Shown: in pieces, positions 1 to 10,257 of the stretch
How positions within the stretch are numbered: position 1 is the first letter of the stretch
Layout of the letters: each line of letters starts with the position of its first letter
Source: Methylobacterium sp. SyP6R
GTDB lineage: Bacteria; Pseudomonadota; Alphaproteobacteria; Rhizobiales; Beijerinckiaceae
Reading direction: 5' to 3'
DNA length: 64,000 nucleotides
NCBI RefSeq assembly: GCF_019216885.1
Contig: NZ_JAAQRC020000001.1
Coordinates: forward strand, 434,001 to 498,000
Position numbers and translations under genes: made by a program
The notes under the pieces: generated by a model
What the model was told of the DNA's origin: nothing
The model's input: the letters and a program-made list of their open reading frames with translations, nothing else
Databases searched by the model: none

Positions 1-968
1 ACGAGCCAGGAGCCGTCCGGGGCCGGGCGGACGAATACGTCGGGCACCAGCACCTCGACCGGGCCGGCGCCGAAGGCGCGGCCGGGCTTCGGGTCGAGGC
101 GGCGCAGCTCGGACAGCATGTCCGCCAGATCCTCCTCGTCGACCCCGCACAGGCGGCGCAATCCGGAAAAATCGCGCTTGGCGACGAGATCGAGGCGCGA
201 GACCAGCGCCTGCATCGCCGGATCGAACCGGTCCTGCTCGCGCAGCTGGATCGCCAGGCACTCGGCGAGGTCGCGGGCGCCGACGCCCGAGGGGTCGAAG
301 CCCTGGACGATCCCCAGCACCCGCTCGACGATCGCCGGAGCGACGCCGAGGCGCTCGGCCAAAGCCGCCAGATCCTCGCGCAGATAGCCGGCCTCGTCGA
401 TGGCATCGACCAGGAAGCCGCCGACCAGGCGCTCGACGGGATCGCGGGTGGCGAGATCCAGCTGCGCCGACAGGTGCTCGTGCAGCGACGATTCGGCCGT
501 CAGCGTCGCCTCGAAATCCGGCGTCTCGCCGTCGAAGCTGCCGCCGGTACCGCTCCAGGGTGCCGGGGTGAGCGACAGCCCCTCCGATCCCGTCGGCAGC
601 TCGCGGGCCACCGGGCCCTCGTCGGGAAACACGTTGTCGAGCCGGGTGCCGAGATCGCCCTCGATCTCGCTGCGGCTCGGGTTGAGATCGTGGGACAGCC
701 AGGGCTCCGCGGCCCCATCTCCGTCGAAGCCGCCGCCGTCGAAACCGTCGCCGTCGCCGCCCTGATCGGCCGCCTCGCCGCGGGGCTCGCCCGGCTCGGG
801 CACCTCGACCTCGGCCCGCTCCAGGAGCGGATTGCGCTCCAGCTCGGCATCGACATAGGTCGCGAGGTCGAGATGGGAGAGCTGCAGAAGCTTGATCGCC
901 TGCAGGAGTTGCGGCGTCATCACCAGGGCCTGGCCCTGGCGCATCTCGAGCCGTTGCAGCAAACCCAT
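1..968 (-). CDS. rpoN: RNA polymerase sigma-54 factor RpoN (3' part beyond window)
   Basis: Sigma-54 directs RNA polymerase to -24/-12 promoters of nitrogen, carbon-acid and flagellar genes and needs an AAA+ activator. The frame opens with MGLLQRLEMRQGQALVMTPQ and continues through the glutamine- and leucine-rich region I (QAIKLLQLSHLDL, ELERNPLLE), which is diagnostic of the family. An acidic region II follows. About 322 codons are visible; the C-terminal HTH and RpoN box lie outside the window. The start is the ATG at 968, next to the region I motif. The gene follows lptB in the same direction, the usual alphaproteobacterial order. A matching -24/-12 promoter is present upstream of urtA at 54301 in this window. 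Confidence 0.95.
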   Translation of the reverse strand, partial: MGLLQRLEMRQGQALVMTPQLLQAIKLLQLSHLDLATYVDAELERNPLLERAEVEVPEPGEPRGEAADQGGDGDGFDGGGFDGDGAAEPWLSHDLNPSRSEIEGDLGTRLDNVFPDEGPVARELPTGSEGLSLTPAPWSGTGGSFDGETPDFEATLTAESSLHEHLSAQLDLATRDPVERLVGGFLVDAIDEAGYLREDLAALAERLGVAPAIVERVLGIVQGFDPSGVGARDLAECLAIQLREQDRFDPAMQALVSRLDLVAKRDFSGLRRLCGVDEEDLADMLSELRRLDPKPGRAFGAGPVEVLVPDVFVRPAPDGSWL

Positions 969-1042
969 CAGCCAGCCCCGCCCTGCGACGCCCCGGTTCG
1001 CGCCGGGGTCGGCACAACTCTTGCTTCAGACATCCCGTAGCA

Positions 1043-1071
1043 GCTTTAAACCGAAGCGGGACTCGCGTCAA
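1043..1071 (-). promoter_or_regulatory. candidate sigma-70-type promoter for rpoN
   Basis: On the minus strand TTGACG (1071-1066) is followed after 17 bp by TAAAGC (1048-1043), about 75 bp before the rpoN start. The -35 is good and the -10 is weak. It implies that rpoN can be transcribed separately from lptB. The rest of the 969-1307 gap shows no gene or structured element that I can support. Confidence 0.4.
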
Positions 1072-1307
1072 AGCGGACGTGGTCCTCCCCGTGCGTTTCT
1101 CCGTCAGGGTGGCGCAGGGCGGGGTGGGTCGCCAGTGGAAAAACGGCTCGTCGGCGCCGCCGTCATGGACGAGACGCTGGGTGAGGCAAGTCCGCCGGGA
1201 GCCGGACGAAGCAGAGTGCCGTACCGAGGTTCCGGTGAGCGCCCATCGACGGTTCGGGGATTTCGGTTGCGGCGGAGCGGCGAACCCGGATGACGCCCGC
1301 TTCTTGG

Positions 1308-2174
<867 letters not shown>

Positions 2175-2403
2175 GGGCTCTCTCGCGAAGGATGCCGTTT
2201 TCGGCGCCCCGCCGCGTCGGCCTGATCCGCCCCAGGCGGCCGTGCGGCGGGTGAACGGCGCCGGTTTAGCCGAAGCGGGACCCTGGCCGCAACGCGCTCG
2301 GAGTTTCGCCGGGCCATGCCAGGCCTCGCTTCGTGTTCTGGAACACACTGCCCGAATGCGCTTACAAAGTCGTTCATCCGACTCCTCCCGCCCGGACGGC
2401 CCG

Positions 2404-3648
2404 ATGCTCCCGCTCCTCGACCTCTGCGCCCGAATCGATGCCGGCCGGCTGACGCCCGAGGGGGCGGTCGGCCTCGTGCGCGAGGCGATCGCGGCCCGCG
2501 AGCCGGAGGTCGGCGCCCTGGTCTGCGTCGATCCCGCGCCGGCGATCCCGGCCAAGGGCCCGCTCGCGGGCATCGCCGTCGGGATCAAGGACATCATCGA
2601 CACCGCCGACCTGCCGACCACCATGGGCTCCCCGATCTACGAGGGCTGGCGCCCGCGCGCCGACGCGCCGGTGGTGGCGCGGCTCAAGAGCCTCGGCGCG
2701 GTGCCGCTCGCCAAGACCACCACCACGCCCTTCGCCTTCCTCGACCCCACCGCGACCCGCAATCCCCATCACCCCGGGCACACCCCCGGCGGCTCCTCGG
2801 CCGGCTCGGCCGCCGCGGTGGCGGCCGGGATGCTGCCGCTGGCGCTCGGCACCCAGACCGGGGGCTCGATCATCCGCCCGGCGGCGTTCTGCGGCGTCGT
2901 CGGGGTCAAGCCGTCGTTCCGGCTGCTGCCGACGGTCGGGGTGAAGTGCTATTCCTGGGCCCTCGACACGCTCGGCCTGTTCGCGGCGGGCGTGGCGGAT
3001 GCCGCCCACGCCCTGGCGCTCATCGCCGACCGGCCGGCCATCGCGCGGACCGGCGAGGCCGGCGCGCCCCGGATCGGGATCCTGCGCCAGGAGTTCTGCG
3101 CCGCCCCCGAACCGGAGGCGGAAGGAGCGCTTGCCCGGGCGGCGCAGGCCGCCGAGCGGGCGGGAGCCGTGATCCGCGACCTGACCCTGCCGGCCCGGTT
3201 CGGCGAGGCCTTTGCGGCCCACGGCACGCTCCAGGATTACGAGGCGCGCCAGGCGCTGGCCTGGGAATACGCGGCGCACCGCGACGCCCTGCCGCCGCGC
3301 CTGCGCGCCGCCCTCGACGCGGCGCAAGAGATCGAGACCGCAGCTTACGACGATGCGCGCCGCACCGCCCACCATGCCCGCCGCGGCCTCAAGGACGTCT
3401 TCTCCGAGGACGGGGTCGACGTGCTCCTGACCTACGCGGCGCCCGGCGCGGCGCCCGCCGGCCTCGACCACACGGGCGATTCGCGCTTCAACCGCCTCTG
3501 GACCCTGATGGGCGTGCCCTGCGTCACCCTGCCGGTCGACCGGACGTCCGCCGGCCTGCCGGTCGGCGTGCAGGTGATCGCCCGGTTCGGCGACGACGGG
3601 CGGGCGCTGGCGGCGGCGGGGCTGATCGAGCGGGCGTTGCGGGGATAG
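2404..3648 (+). CDS. amidase, malonamidase E2-like (amidase signature family)
   Basis: Hydrolyses a small amide to acid and ammonia using the Ser-cisSer-Lys triad of the amidase signature family. Lys62 sits in GIKDIID, Ser131 in GGSSAGS and the nucleophile Ser155 in [11 protein letters not shown]. These residue numbers are those I recall for Bradyrhizobium malonamidase E2, and the length (414 aa) is also close, which supports the ATG at 2404 over an in-frame ATG at 2356. The protein has no signal peptide and is probably cytoplasmic. It is divergent from lptB and convergent with the GGDEF-EAL gene. The substrate cannot be read from sequence; malonamate-like, indoleacetamide-like or other small amides are possible. 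Confidence 0.85.
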   Translation: MLPLLDLCARIDAGRLTPEGAVGLVREAIAAREPEVGALVCVDPAPAIPAKGPLAGIAVGIKDIIDTADLPTTMGSPIYEGWRPRADAPVVARLKSLGAVPLAKTTTTPFAFLDPTATRNPHHPGHTPGGSSAGSAAAVAAGMLPLALGTQTGGSIIRPAAFCGVVGVKPSFRLLPTVGVKCYSWALDTLGLFAAGVADAAHALALIADRPAIARTGEAGAPRIGILRQEFCAAPEPEAEGALARAAQAAERAGAVIRDLTLPARFGEAFAAHGTLQDYEARQALAWEYAAHRDALPPRLRAALDAAQEIETAAYDDARRTAHHARRGLKDVFSEDGVDVLLTYAAPGAAPAGLDHTGDSRFNRLWTLMGVPCVTLPVDRTSAGLPVGVQVIARFGDDGRALAAAGLIERALRG

Positions 3649-3655
3649 GGCGGGA

Positions 3656-6376
3656 TCAGGCGGCGGCTGGGATCCGGCCGCCGTCCGCCGCGACTCCCTG
3701 CACCTCCCCGATCGGGCAGGGCCGGCCGAACAGGTAGCCCTGCAATTCGTCGCAGCCCGCCTCGCGCAGGACCGCGGCCTGGATCTCGGTCTCGACGCCC
3801 TCGGCCAGCACGACCATGCCGAGCGCCTTGCCGAGGCCGATCGTGGCGCGGACGATCGCGGCGCTGCCGTCCTCCTGCCCGAGATCCTGCACGAAGCAGC
3901 GGTCGATCTTGATCTTGTCGAAGGGGAAGCGGCGCAGGTAGCTCAAGGACGAATAGCCGGTGCCGAAATCGTCCATCGCGGTGCCGACCCCCAGCGCCCG
4001 CAACCGGTGCAGGATCGCGAGCGTGGCCGCGTCGTCCTGGAGCAGCACCGATTCGGTGATCTCCAGTTCGAGCCGGTCCGGCGGCAGGCCGCTCGCCTTG
4101 AGCGCGCCCATCACCTCCTCCACGAGCCCGTCGCCGACGAACTGCGCCGGGGAGAGGTTCACCGCCACCTTGATCTCCGCCGGCCAACCGGCGGCGTCGC
4201 TGCAGGCCCGGGCCAGCGCCCAGGCGCCGAGCCCGCGGATCTGCCCGGTCGCCTCGGCGATCGGGATGAACTCTCCCGGGCTGACGAACCCCTCGCGCGG
4301 GTGGCGCCAGCGCAGCAGCGCCTCGCGGGCGCGCAACGCCGACCCGTCGGCGGCGACGATCGGCTGGTAGTGGAGATCGAGCTGCCCCTCGGCCAGGGCG
4401 ACGCGCAGGTCGGCACCGAGCTGGCGGCGCCGCTGGAGGTCGGCATCCATCGCCGGGTCGAAGAAGCGCCAGCCGTTCCGCCCCGAGGATTTCGCCTGGT
4501 AGAGCGCCACGTCGGCCCGGCGCTGCAGTTCGGCGGTGCTGACCTCGGGCTCCTCCGTCGTCGCGACGCCGATCGAGGTGCCGATGCCGACCTCGTGGCC
4601 CTGGACCTCGAAGGGCCGTCGCAGCAGCCGCACGATCCGCTCGGCGAGCGCCGCGATACCGGCCGGGTTCGAGGGCGCGCAGCGGATCACCGCGAACTCG
4701 TCGCCGCCCAGGCGTCCGACCAAAGCCGTGGCGCCGACCGCCTCCCGCAGCCGCCGCGCCACGAGGCGAAGCAATTCGTCGCCGACCGGGTGGCCGTAGG
4801 TGTCGTTGACCTCCTTGAAGCCGTCGAGGTCGAGGCAGAGCACGCTCACCGCATCGTCGGCGCCGCGCTCCGCCAGCGCCGCGTCGAGGCGCTCCTGCAA
4901 CTGGGTGCGGTTCGGCAGGCCGGTGAGGGCGTCGTGGCCGGCCATGTGGGCGATGCGCGCCTCGTTGCGGCGGCGCTCGCTCACGTCCTCGTGGGTGCAG
5001 ATCCAGCCGCCGCCCGGGATCGGCACATGCACGACCGCGATGGCGCGCCCGTCGGTGAGGTCGCAGGTGAAGCTCGCCGGCCCGCCCGTGGCGATACGGC
5101 GGCGCGCCGCCGCCACCAGGGCCGCCCGCGTCCCGTCCGCCCCGAGATAGTCGAGGAGGGCTGCGAGCGGCGTTCCCTCCCGGCGCAGGGCCTCCGGCAC
5201 GGCGTGCAGCGCGGCGTAGCGCGCGTTCATCACGATCAGCCGGTCGTCGCGATCGAACAGGCACAGGCCCTGGGTCATATGGTCGAGGGCGATGCCGAAC
5301 TTCGCCCGCTGGGCGCCGAGCTTCCGCTCGCCCTGCTCCCGCGCCTCGGCAGCGGAGCGTGCGGCCTCGGCCGCGGCGAGCCGCCCTTGCGCCCGCGCCT
5401 GGCGCAGCCCGAGCAGCACCAACCCGGCGATGCCGAGATCGAGGAGCAGGGCGGCCGCGCCGATGATCCACGCCTGCTGGCGCCAGGCCGCGAGGCTCGC
5501 CTCCGCGGTGCGGCTGACGCTCAGGAGCATCGGGTAGCGCGTCAGCGTCCGGCTGGCGATGATGCGGTCGCGCCCGTCGACCGGGCTGAGCGCGCGGATC
5601 ACGCCCTCGGCTCGTTTCTTGAGCGCGACGGGGGAGGCTCCGACTCTCTGGAAGGTCTTGCCGACGGCGCCGTCGTGCTGGGGATGGCGTACGAGGAGCG
5701 TCCCGTCGTCGCGGAACAGCGAAATCACGTCATCCCGGATCGGGGCGATCGTCCGGTAGAGTCGTTCGAAGTAGCCGAGTTCGACGGCGCCGAGAACCAG
5801 GCCGAGGAAGGATCCGTCCGGGGCGCGAACCTTGCGGGCGATGTAGATCGTCCACACCCCGTCGCCGCGGTTCTGCACCGGCTGGCTGATATAGCGATCG
5901 AGCCCGGGATCGGACGCCAGCACCTTGAAGTAGTCCCGGTCGGCGATGTTGACCGTCGGGATCGGCCAGTAGCGACTGAAGTTCAGGAGCTTGCCGTGCC
6001 GGTCGATCACCGTGATCGCGTTCGCTTGCGGCAAGCCGGCGATGCGCGTCTTCAACGCGTCGTGCAGCACCTGCTGCGAGGCCAGGACGGAGTAATCCTC
6101 GTCGCTGGCGACTCCCGCCGTTCGGAACTCGCCGATCAGGCTGTCCTGGACCAGCTCGATCGATTGCAGCGCCCGGTCGGCCTGGTCGGCCAGCACCGTG
6201 GAGAGTCCGACGAGATTGCCCTCCGCCTCGGTGATCGCGTGCCGGTGCAGGCTGCTCACCAAAAGCCCCGAGGAGACCGCGATCACTGCCGCCAGAAGGC
6301 CGGCGGACGCGACGACGATCCGGAAGGAACGGCCGCGCGAGGCGCCGGCCGGCGGAGTGTCGATCGTCGGGCCCAC
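3656..6376 (-). CDS. membrane dCache-PAS-GGDEF-EAL cyclic-di-GMP protein
   Basis: 906-aa sensor predicted to make and/or degrade cyclic di-GMP. Order: cytoplasmic tail, TM helix (about 20-42), periplasmic double Cache-like domain (45-295), TM helix (about 302-324), short coiled coil, PAS domain (about 360-465), GGDEF domain with intact GGDEF at 557-561, then an EAL domain from about 665. The EAL catalytic set looks complete: EALLR at 685, NLSPAQF, LEITES, MDDFGTGYSS, KIKIDR, AEGVET and LQGYLFGRP. The RxxD inhibitory site expected five residues before GGDEF is absent, so product feedback may be lost. Both domains keep active residues, so net activity cannot be predicted. The gene ends 8 bp from the convergent amidase. 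Confidence 0.93.
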   Translation of the reverse strand: MGPTIDTPPAGASRGRSFRIVVASAGLLAAVIAVSSGLLVSSLHRHAITEAEGNLVGLSTVLADQADRALQSIELVQDSLIGEFRTAGVASDEDYSVLASQQVLHDALKTRIAGLPQANAITVIDRHGKLLNFSRYWPIPTVNIADRDYFKVLASDPGLDRYISQPVQNRGDGVWTIYIARKVRAPDGSFLGLVLGAVELGYFERLYRTIAPIRDDVISLFRDDGTLLVRHPQHDGAVGKTFQRVGASPVALKKRAEGVIRALSPVDGRDRIIASRTLTRYPMLLSVSRTAEASLAAWRQQAWIIGAAALLLDLGIAGLVLLGLRQARAQGRLAAAEAARSAAEAREQGERKLGAQRAKFGIALDHMTQGLCLFDRDDRLIVMNARYAALHAVPEALRREGTPLAALLDYLGADGTRAALVAAARRRIATGGPASFTCDLTDGRAIAVVHVPIPGGGWICTHEDVSERRRNEARIAHMAGHDALTGLPNRTQLQERLDAALAERGADDAVSVLCLDLDGFKEVNDTYGHPVGDELLRLVARRLREAVGATALVGRLGGDEFAVIRCAPSNPAGIAALAERIVRLLRRPFEVQGHEVGIGTSIGVATTEEPEVSTAELQRRADVALYQAKSSGRNGWRFFDPAMDADLQRRRQLGADLRVALAEGQLDLHYQPIVAADGSALRAREALLRWRHPREGFVSPGEFIPIAEATGQIRGLGAWALARACSDAAGWPAEIKVAVNLSPAQFVGDGLVEEVMGALKASGLPPDRLELEITESVLLQDDAATLAILHRLRALGVGTAMDDFGTGYSSLSYLRRFPFDKIKIDRCFVQDLGQEDGSAAIVRATIGLGKALGMVVLAEGVETEIQAAVLREAGCDELQGYLFGRPCPIGEVQGVAADGGRIPAAA

Positions 6377-6657
6377 GGCTCTCGTCTGGTCGGTGCGGCG
6401 AACGCTTCCCTATGTACCGCGGAGCTTTAAGAAGCGATGAAAATCGGCTGGCGGAATCTGCGCGCCGAGGGGGTATGTCTTTGGGTCAATCGCGGTATCG
6501 ATTTCGGCGATGATGAAAGAATTTCGGTCTTCTTGCCGGGTTCGATCTCCTTGCCGGGAATGCCGCCGGCGGCGCAGATCCGAGATCGATCGACGGGGGA
6601 GGTTCGAGGCGTGCGGATCTCGCGGCCGCTCCGGACCGTCTCCGCGCCGGCGCTTCG

Positions 6658-7944
6658 CTACAGCCCCCCATCCTGCAGCCGGTACCAGGCCACCACCGCC
6701 GAGGCGTAGAGCCGGTGCAGCCCGTGCAGCGGCAGCGGGGTGATCGGTGTCGGGGCGATCGGCAGCGCGTCGGCATCGTCCCGGGCGATGAAGGCGGCGA
6801 TCGCCTGGCCCATCCGGGTCTGGAGCCCGACGCCGCGGCCCTGGCAGCCGATATCGATGAGGAGGCCGGGCGCGGGCGCGTGCAGGTGGGGCAGGTAGTC
6901 CCGGGTGACCGCGACCCGTCCGCACCAGCGATGGTCGAAGCCGATGCCGGCGAGCTGCGGGAACAGTTTCGGGACGATCCGCTCCAGATGCGACCAGTCG
7001 CCGGACCCCTTGGGCTCGCGGAACGGCCCGCGCCCGCCGAGCAGCAGCCGGCCGGTATGGTCGAGGCGGAAGTAGAGCAGCAGCTTGCGGGTGTCGGAGC
7101 AGACCTGGCCCTCGGGCAGCACCGTGCGGCGCAGGTTGTCGGAGAGTGGGGTCGTGGCGACCTGGAACGAGTTCGCCGCGATGATGGTCTGGCGCAAGGA
7201 CGGCCACAGGTCGCCGGAATAGCCGTTGGTGCACAAGACCACCCGCTCGGTGGTGAGGCTCGGGCCACGTCCCGTCCCGACCGTCCAGGTGCCGCCCTGG
7301 CGGGACAGGCCGGTGACGGGGGTATCGGTATGGATGCGTGCGCCGGCCGCCAGCGCCGCTCGTGCGAGCCCGCGGGCATAGGCGAGCGGCTGCACCGCGC
7401 CGGCGCGCCCGTCGAGCCAGCCGCCGAGATACCGCTCGGTGCCGAGCAGCCGGTCGGTCTCGGCCTTGTCGAGCAGGCGCACGGGCGCGCCGCGGCGGGA
7501 CCATTGCTCGGCCCGGCGCTCGGACAGGGCCAGACCCTCGGCGGTATGGGCGCCCTGGATCCAGCCGGTGCGGATGTGGGGCACGTCCATCCGGTGCTTC
7601 GCGATGAGGTCGAACACCGCATCCGCCGTCCCGGCCCCGAAGGCGGCGAGGCGCTCGCCGCGCTCTCGCCCGAACATCTGCACCAATTCGTCGGGATCGT
7701 GCTTGAGGCCCGGGATCACCTGGCCGCCATTGCGGCCCGAGCCGCCGAAGCCGATCTCGCGCGCCTCCAGCACCACGGGCTTCATGCCGGCTTCCGCGAG
7801 GTGGAGCGCCGTCGACAGGCCGCAGAAGCCGGCGCCGATCACGACGACGTCGGCCCGGCCGGATTCGGCGAGCGGCTGCGTCGCGGGGGCGGGCGGGGCG
7901 GTGGTGGCCCAGAGGGCCGGCCCTAGGGGGAAGGGTTCGGTCAT
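6658..7944 (-). CDS. FAD-dependent amine/amino acid oxidase, PuuB/OrdL-like
   Basis: DAO-fold flavoprotein of 428 aa. The dinucleotide-binding motif VVVIGAGFCGLSTALHLAEA lies near residue 31, followed by FGGSGRNGGQVIPG, a pattern typical of gamma-glutamylputrescine oxidase and related OrdL proteins. The C-terminal region has DYLPHLHAPAPG and GCQGRGVGLQTRMG, which fit the second FAD-binding section. It is the last gene of a unit with the ATPase, permease and binding protein of a polar amino acid ABC transporter, 13 bp after the ATPase gene. It therefore probably oxidises the imported amine or amino acid to an aldehyde or ketoacid with release of ammonia or amine and H2O2. The actual substrate is not established. 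The 281 bp beyond its stop shows no gene. Confidence 0.85.
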   Translation of the reverse strand: MTEPFPLGPALWATTAPPAPATQPLAESGRADVVVIGAGFCGLSTALHLAEAGMKPVVLEAREIGFGGSGRNGGQVIPGLKHDPDELVQMFGRERGERLAAFGAGTADAVFDLIAKHRMDVPHIRTGWIQGAHTAEGLALSERRAEQWSRRGAPVRLLDKAETDRLLGTERYLGGWLDGRAGAVQPLAYARGLARAALAAGARIHTDTPVTGLSRQGGTWTVGTGRGPSLTTERVVLCTNGYSGDLWPSLRQTIIAANSFQVATTPLSDNLRRTVLPEGQVCSDTRKLLLYFRLDHTGRLLLGGRGPFREPKGSGDWSHLERIVPKLFPQLAGIGFDHRWCGRVAVTRDYLPHLHAPAPGLLIDIGCQGRGVGLQTRMGQAIAAFIARDDADALPIAPTPITPLPLHGLHRLYASAVVAWYRLQDGGL

Positions 7945-7957
7945 CGGGTACGCCTCG

Positions 7958-8689
7958 TCACAGCGGGTTCAGCACGCGCCGCAGGAAGTCCTGGGTGCGG
8001 GGCTGCTGCGGGCGGCCCAGCACCTCGCGGGCCGGGCCCTCCTCGACGATCACGCCGCCGTCGAGGAACAGCACCCGGTCGGCGACCTCGCGGGCAAAGC
8101 TCATCTCGTGGGTGACGACCATCATGGTCATCCCCTCCTCGGCGAGCCCGCGCATCACGCCCAACACCTCGCCGACGAGTTCCGGGTCGAGGGCCGAGGT
8201 CGGTTCGTCGAACAGGATCGCGTCGGGCCGCATGGCGAGCGCCCGGGCGATGGCGACCCGCTGCTGCTGCCCGCCGGAGAGTTGCGGCGGATGCGCCTCC
8301 TCCTTGCCGGCGAGACCCACGCGGGCGAGCAGGGCCCGGCCGCGCTCGGTGGCTTGCCCACGGTCCTCGCCCTTCACGAAGATCGGCCCCTCGATGACAT
8401 TCTCGAGCGCCGTGCGGTGCGGGAACAGGTTGAAGCGCTGGAACACCATCGAGACCTGGACCCGCACGCTCCGGATCGAGCGGTCGGACCGGTCGACCTT
8501 GCGGCCGTTCACCGTGATGGTGCCGCCCTCGTAGGATTCGAGCCCGTTGATGCAGCGCAGCACCGTCGACTTGCCCGAGCCCGACGGCCCGATCACGCAG
8601 ACCACCTCGCCCTTCGAGACCCGGGCGGTGATGCCCTTGAGGACGGGCAGCGCGCCATAGGATTTGCGGACGTCGTCGAGCTCGATCAT
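7958..8689 (-). CDS. polar amino acid ABC transporter, ATP-binding protein (GlnQ/HisP type)
   Basis: 243-aa ATPase with Walker A (GPSGSGKST), Q-loop ([11 protein letters not shown]), signature [17 protein letters not shown], Walker B ([13 protein letters not shown]) and H-loop ([15 protein letters not shown]). The QRFNLFPH and [12 protein letters not shown] strings are typical of the amino acid (PAAT) subfamily. The start ATG at 8689 overlaps the permease stop by 4 bp, so the two are probably translationally coupled. It should energise import with the permease and binding protein upstream. Confidence 0.95.
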   Translation of the reverse strand: MIELDDVRKSYGALPVLKGITARVSKGEVVCVIGPSGSGKSTVLRCINGLESYEGGTITVNGRKVDRSDRSIRSVRVQVSMVFQRFNLFPHRTALENVIEGPIFVKGEDRGQATERGRALLARVGLAGKEEAHPPQLSGGQQQRVAIARALAMRPDAILFDEPTSALDPELVGEVLGVMRGLAEEGMTMMVVTHEMSFAREVADRVLFLDGGVIVEEGPAREVLGRPQQPRTQDFLRRVLNPL

Positions 8690-9342
8690 CGCCGGCCGGC
8701 CTGCTGCTTCTCGAAGTGGCGCACGATCAGGATCAGGGGCAGGCTCAGGCCCAAGTACATCAGCGCCACCAGGGTGAACACGCTGGTGTTCTTGAAGGTC
8801 GACGAGGCGATGAGCTTGCCCTGGAGCGCCAGCTCGGCCACCGTGATGGTCGAGGCCTGCGACGAATCCTTCAGCATCATGATCATCACGTTGCCGAAGG
8901 GCGGCAGGGCGGCGCGGAAGGCCTGCGGCAGCAGCACCCGCCGCATCGTCAGCCCCCAGCCCATGCCAATGGTCTGCGCCGCCTCGACCTGGCCCTTGTC
9001 GATCGCCTCGATGGCGGCGCGGAAATTCTCGGCCTGGTAGGCCGAATAGGCCAGCCCGAGCCCGATGATGCCCGCCTGCACCCCCGTGAGGGACACCCCG
9101 AAATCCGGCAGCACGAAGTAGATGTAGAACAGCTGCACGATGATCGGGATGCCCCGGATCACGTTGATGAAGCTCGCGGCGAGGAACGACAGGACGGGCA
9201 CCCCTGAGACCCGCATCATCGCCCAGACGAGGCCGAGCGCGGTCGAGACCACGAGCGAGCCCGCCGTGATCAGGATCGTCAGCCCCACGCCCTGGAGCAG
9301 GATCGGCATGAACTCGCGGGCGTCGGACAGGAAACCGGACAT
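8686..9342 (-). CDS. polar amino acid ABC transporter, permease (HisM/GlnP type)
   Basis: 218-aa inner-membrane protein with about five hydrophobic segments and the conserved EAA-like loop ([17 protein letters not shown], then [14 protein letters not shown]) that contacts the ATPase. The N-terminal pattern [20 protein letters not shown] is typical of HisM/GlnP permeases. Only one permease gene is present, so the transporter probably uses a homodimeric channel. It lies between the binding protein gene (17 bp gap) and the ATPase (4-bp overlap). Confidence 0.93.
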   Translation of the reverse strand: MSGFLSDAREFMPILLQGVGLTILITAGSLVVSTALGLVWAMMRVSGVPVLSFLAASFINVIRGIPIIVQLFYIYFVLPDFGVSLTGVQAGIIGLGLAYSAYQAENFRAAIEAIDKGQVEAAQTIGMGWGLTMRRVLLPQAFRAALPPFGNVMIMMLKDSSQASTITVAELALQGKLIASSTFKNTSVFTLVALMYLGLSLPLILIVRHFEKQQAGRR

Positions 9343-9359
9343 GGGACGGTCTCAGCCCG

Positions 9360-10142
9360 TCAGGACGGGTTCACCGACGGTTGCAGGCCCCACTTCTCCA
9401 GGATCTTCGCCAGTTCGCCGTTCTCCTTGATCTTGGCCAGCCCCGCATTGATCTTGGCGAGCAGCGCCGTGTCGTCCTTGCGCACGCCGATGCCGACCGA
9501 GCCGACGACCACCGGCTTGTACGAGGCGACGAGGTGGGCGTTGGGGAAGTTGCCGCTCTTGAGGTTGTAGGCGATGATCGGCGCGTCGGCGAAGACCGCC
9601 TTGACCCGGCCGGCATTGACGTCCCGCAGCATGTCGGGGAACGTGTCGTAGGCCTTCACCTCGCTGAACTCGCCCGATTTCTTGAGCGCATCGACGAAGG
9701 CGGTGCCGACCTGGGCGCCGACGACCTCGCCCTTCAGGTCGGAAAATGCCGTGTAGGCCTTGGTGTCGGCCTTCGGCACCACCAGCCCCTCGCCATAGGC
9801 GTAGACCGGCTCCGAGAAGGCGATCACCTCCTTGCGCGGCGCCGTGATGAACATCGCCGCCGAGATCGCGTCGATCTTCCTGGCGTTGAGCGCGGCGATC
9901 AGGCTCGAGAACTGGAACGGCTCGATCTGCACCGAGAAGCCGGCCTGCTTGCCGATGGCCGTGATCACGTCCACCATCACGCCCTGGATGGTGTTGGTCT
10001 TGGTGTCGAGGAAGGTGAAGGGGACGCCCGTCGGCGTCGAGCCGACCCGGACCGTCTCCTGCGCCAAAGCGGGGCGGGCGAGCGCGCTTCCCGCGAGCAG
10101 CACCAGGGCCGCGCCCGCGGCCCGAATCAGACGCCTCGTCAT
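9360..10142 (-). CDS. polar amino acid ABC transporter, periplasmic binding protein
   Basis: 260-aa family 3 solute-binding protein. A signal peptide ([20 protein letters not shown]..., probable cut after ARPALA near residue 27) precedes the mature protein starting around QETVRVGST. Conserved features include [19 protein letters not shown] near the start, the ligand-loop segment [17 protein letters not shown], the hinge segment GAQVGTAF and [17 protein letters not shown] near the end. First gene of the minus-strand unit with permease, ATPase and FAD oxidase. The unit is divergent from the XRE-cupin regulator, and two palindromes lie in the shared upstream region, so it is the likely target of that regulator. 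The ligand may be an amine, opine or amino acid, judged only from the neighbouring oxidase. Confidence 0.93.
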   Translation of the reverse strand: MTRRLIRAAGAALVLLAGSALARPALAQETVRVGSTPTGVPFTFLDTKTNTIQGVMVDVITAIGKQAGFSVQIEPFQFSSLIAALNARKIDAISAAMFITAPRKEVIAFSEPVYAYGEGLVVPKADTKAYTAFSDLKGEVVGAQVGTAFVDALKKSGEFSEVKAYDTFPDMLRDVNAGRVKAVFADAPIIAYNLKSGNFPNAHLVASYKPVVVGSVGIGVRKDDTALLAKINAGLAKIKENGELAKILEKWGLQPSVNPS

Positions 10143-10192
10143 CCTCTGCTCCCCTGACGGTTGTGTGCGGCTCGCCGTCCCACCGCATAAAT

Positions 10193-10206
10193 TTCATTGA
10201 CATGAA
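10193..10206. promoter_or_regulatory. operator candidate 1, TTCAT-N4-ATGAA palindrome
   Basis: TTCAT-TGAC-ATGAA, perfect 5-bp arms, 50 bp upstream of the binding-protein start and between divergent transcription units. It matches a second palindrome 50 bp away (10242-10257) in arms and spacing. Probable binding site of the XRE-cupin regulator. Confidence 0.55.
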
Positions 10207-10241
10207 CATCAGGCCATAATTCGTTGCATCACGCAATCGAA

Positions 10242-10257
10242 TTTCATGCACATGAAA
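10242..10257. promoter_or_regulatory. operator candidate 2, TTTCAT-N4-ATGAAA palindrome
   Basis: TTTCAT-GCAC-ATGAAA, perfect 6-bp arms. The core is the same as that at 10193-10206, with centres 50 bp apart. It covers the first two in-frame ATG codons of the regulator gene (10246 and 10252), which argues that translation starts later, at 10300. Confidence 0.55.

Noticed and set aside
474-1040. 188-codon plus-strand frame over the left end
   Set aside because: Antisense shadow of rpoN, whose protein is clearly conserved on the minus strand.
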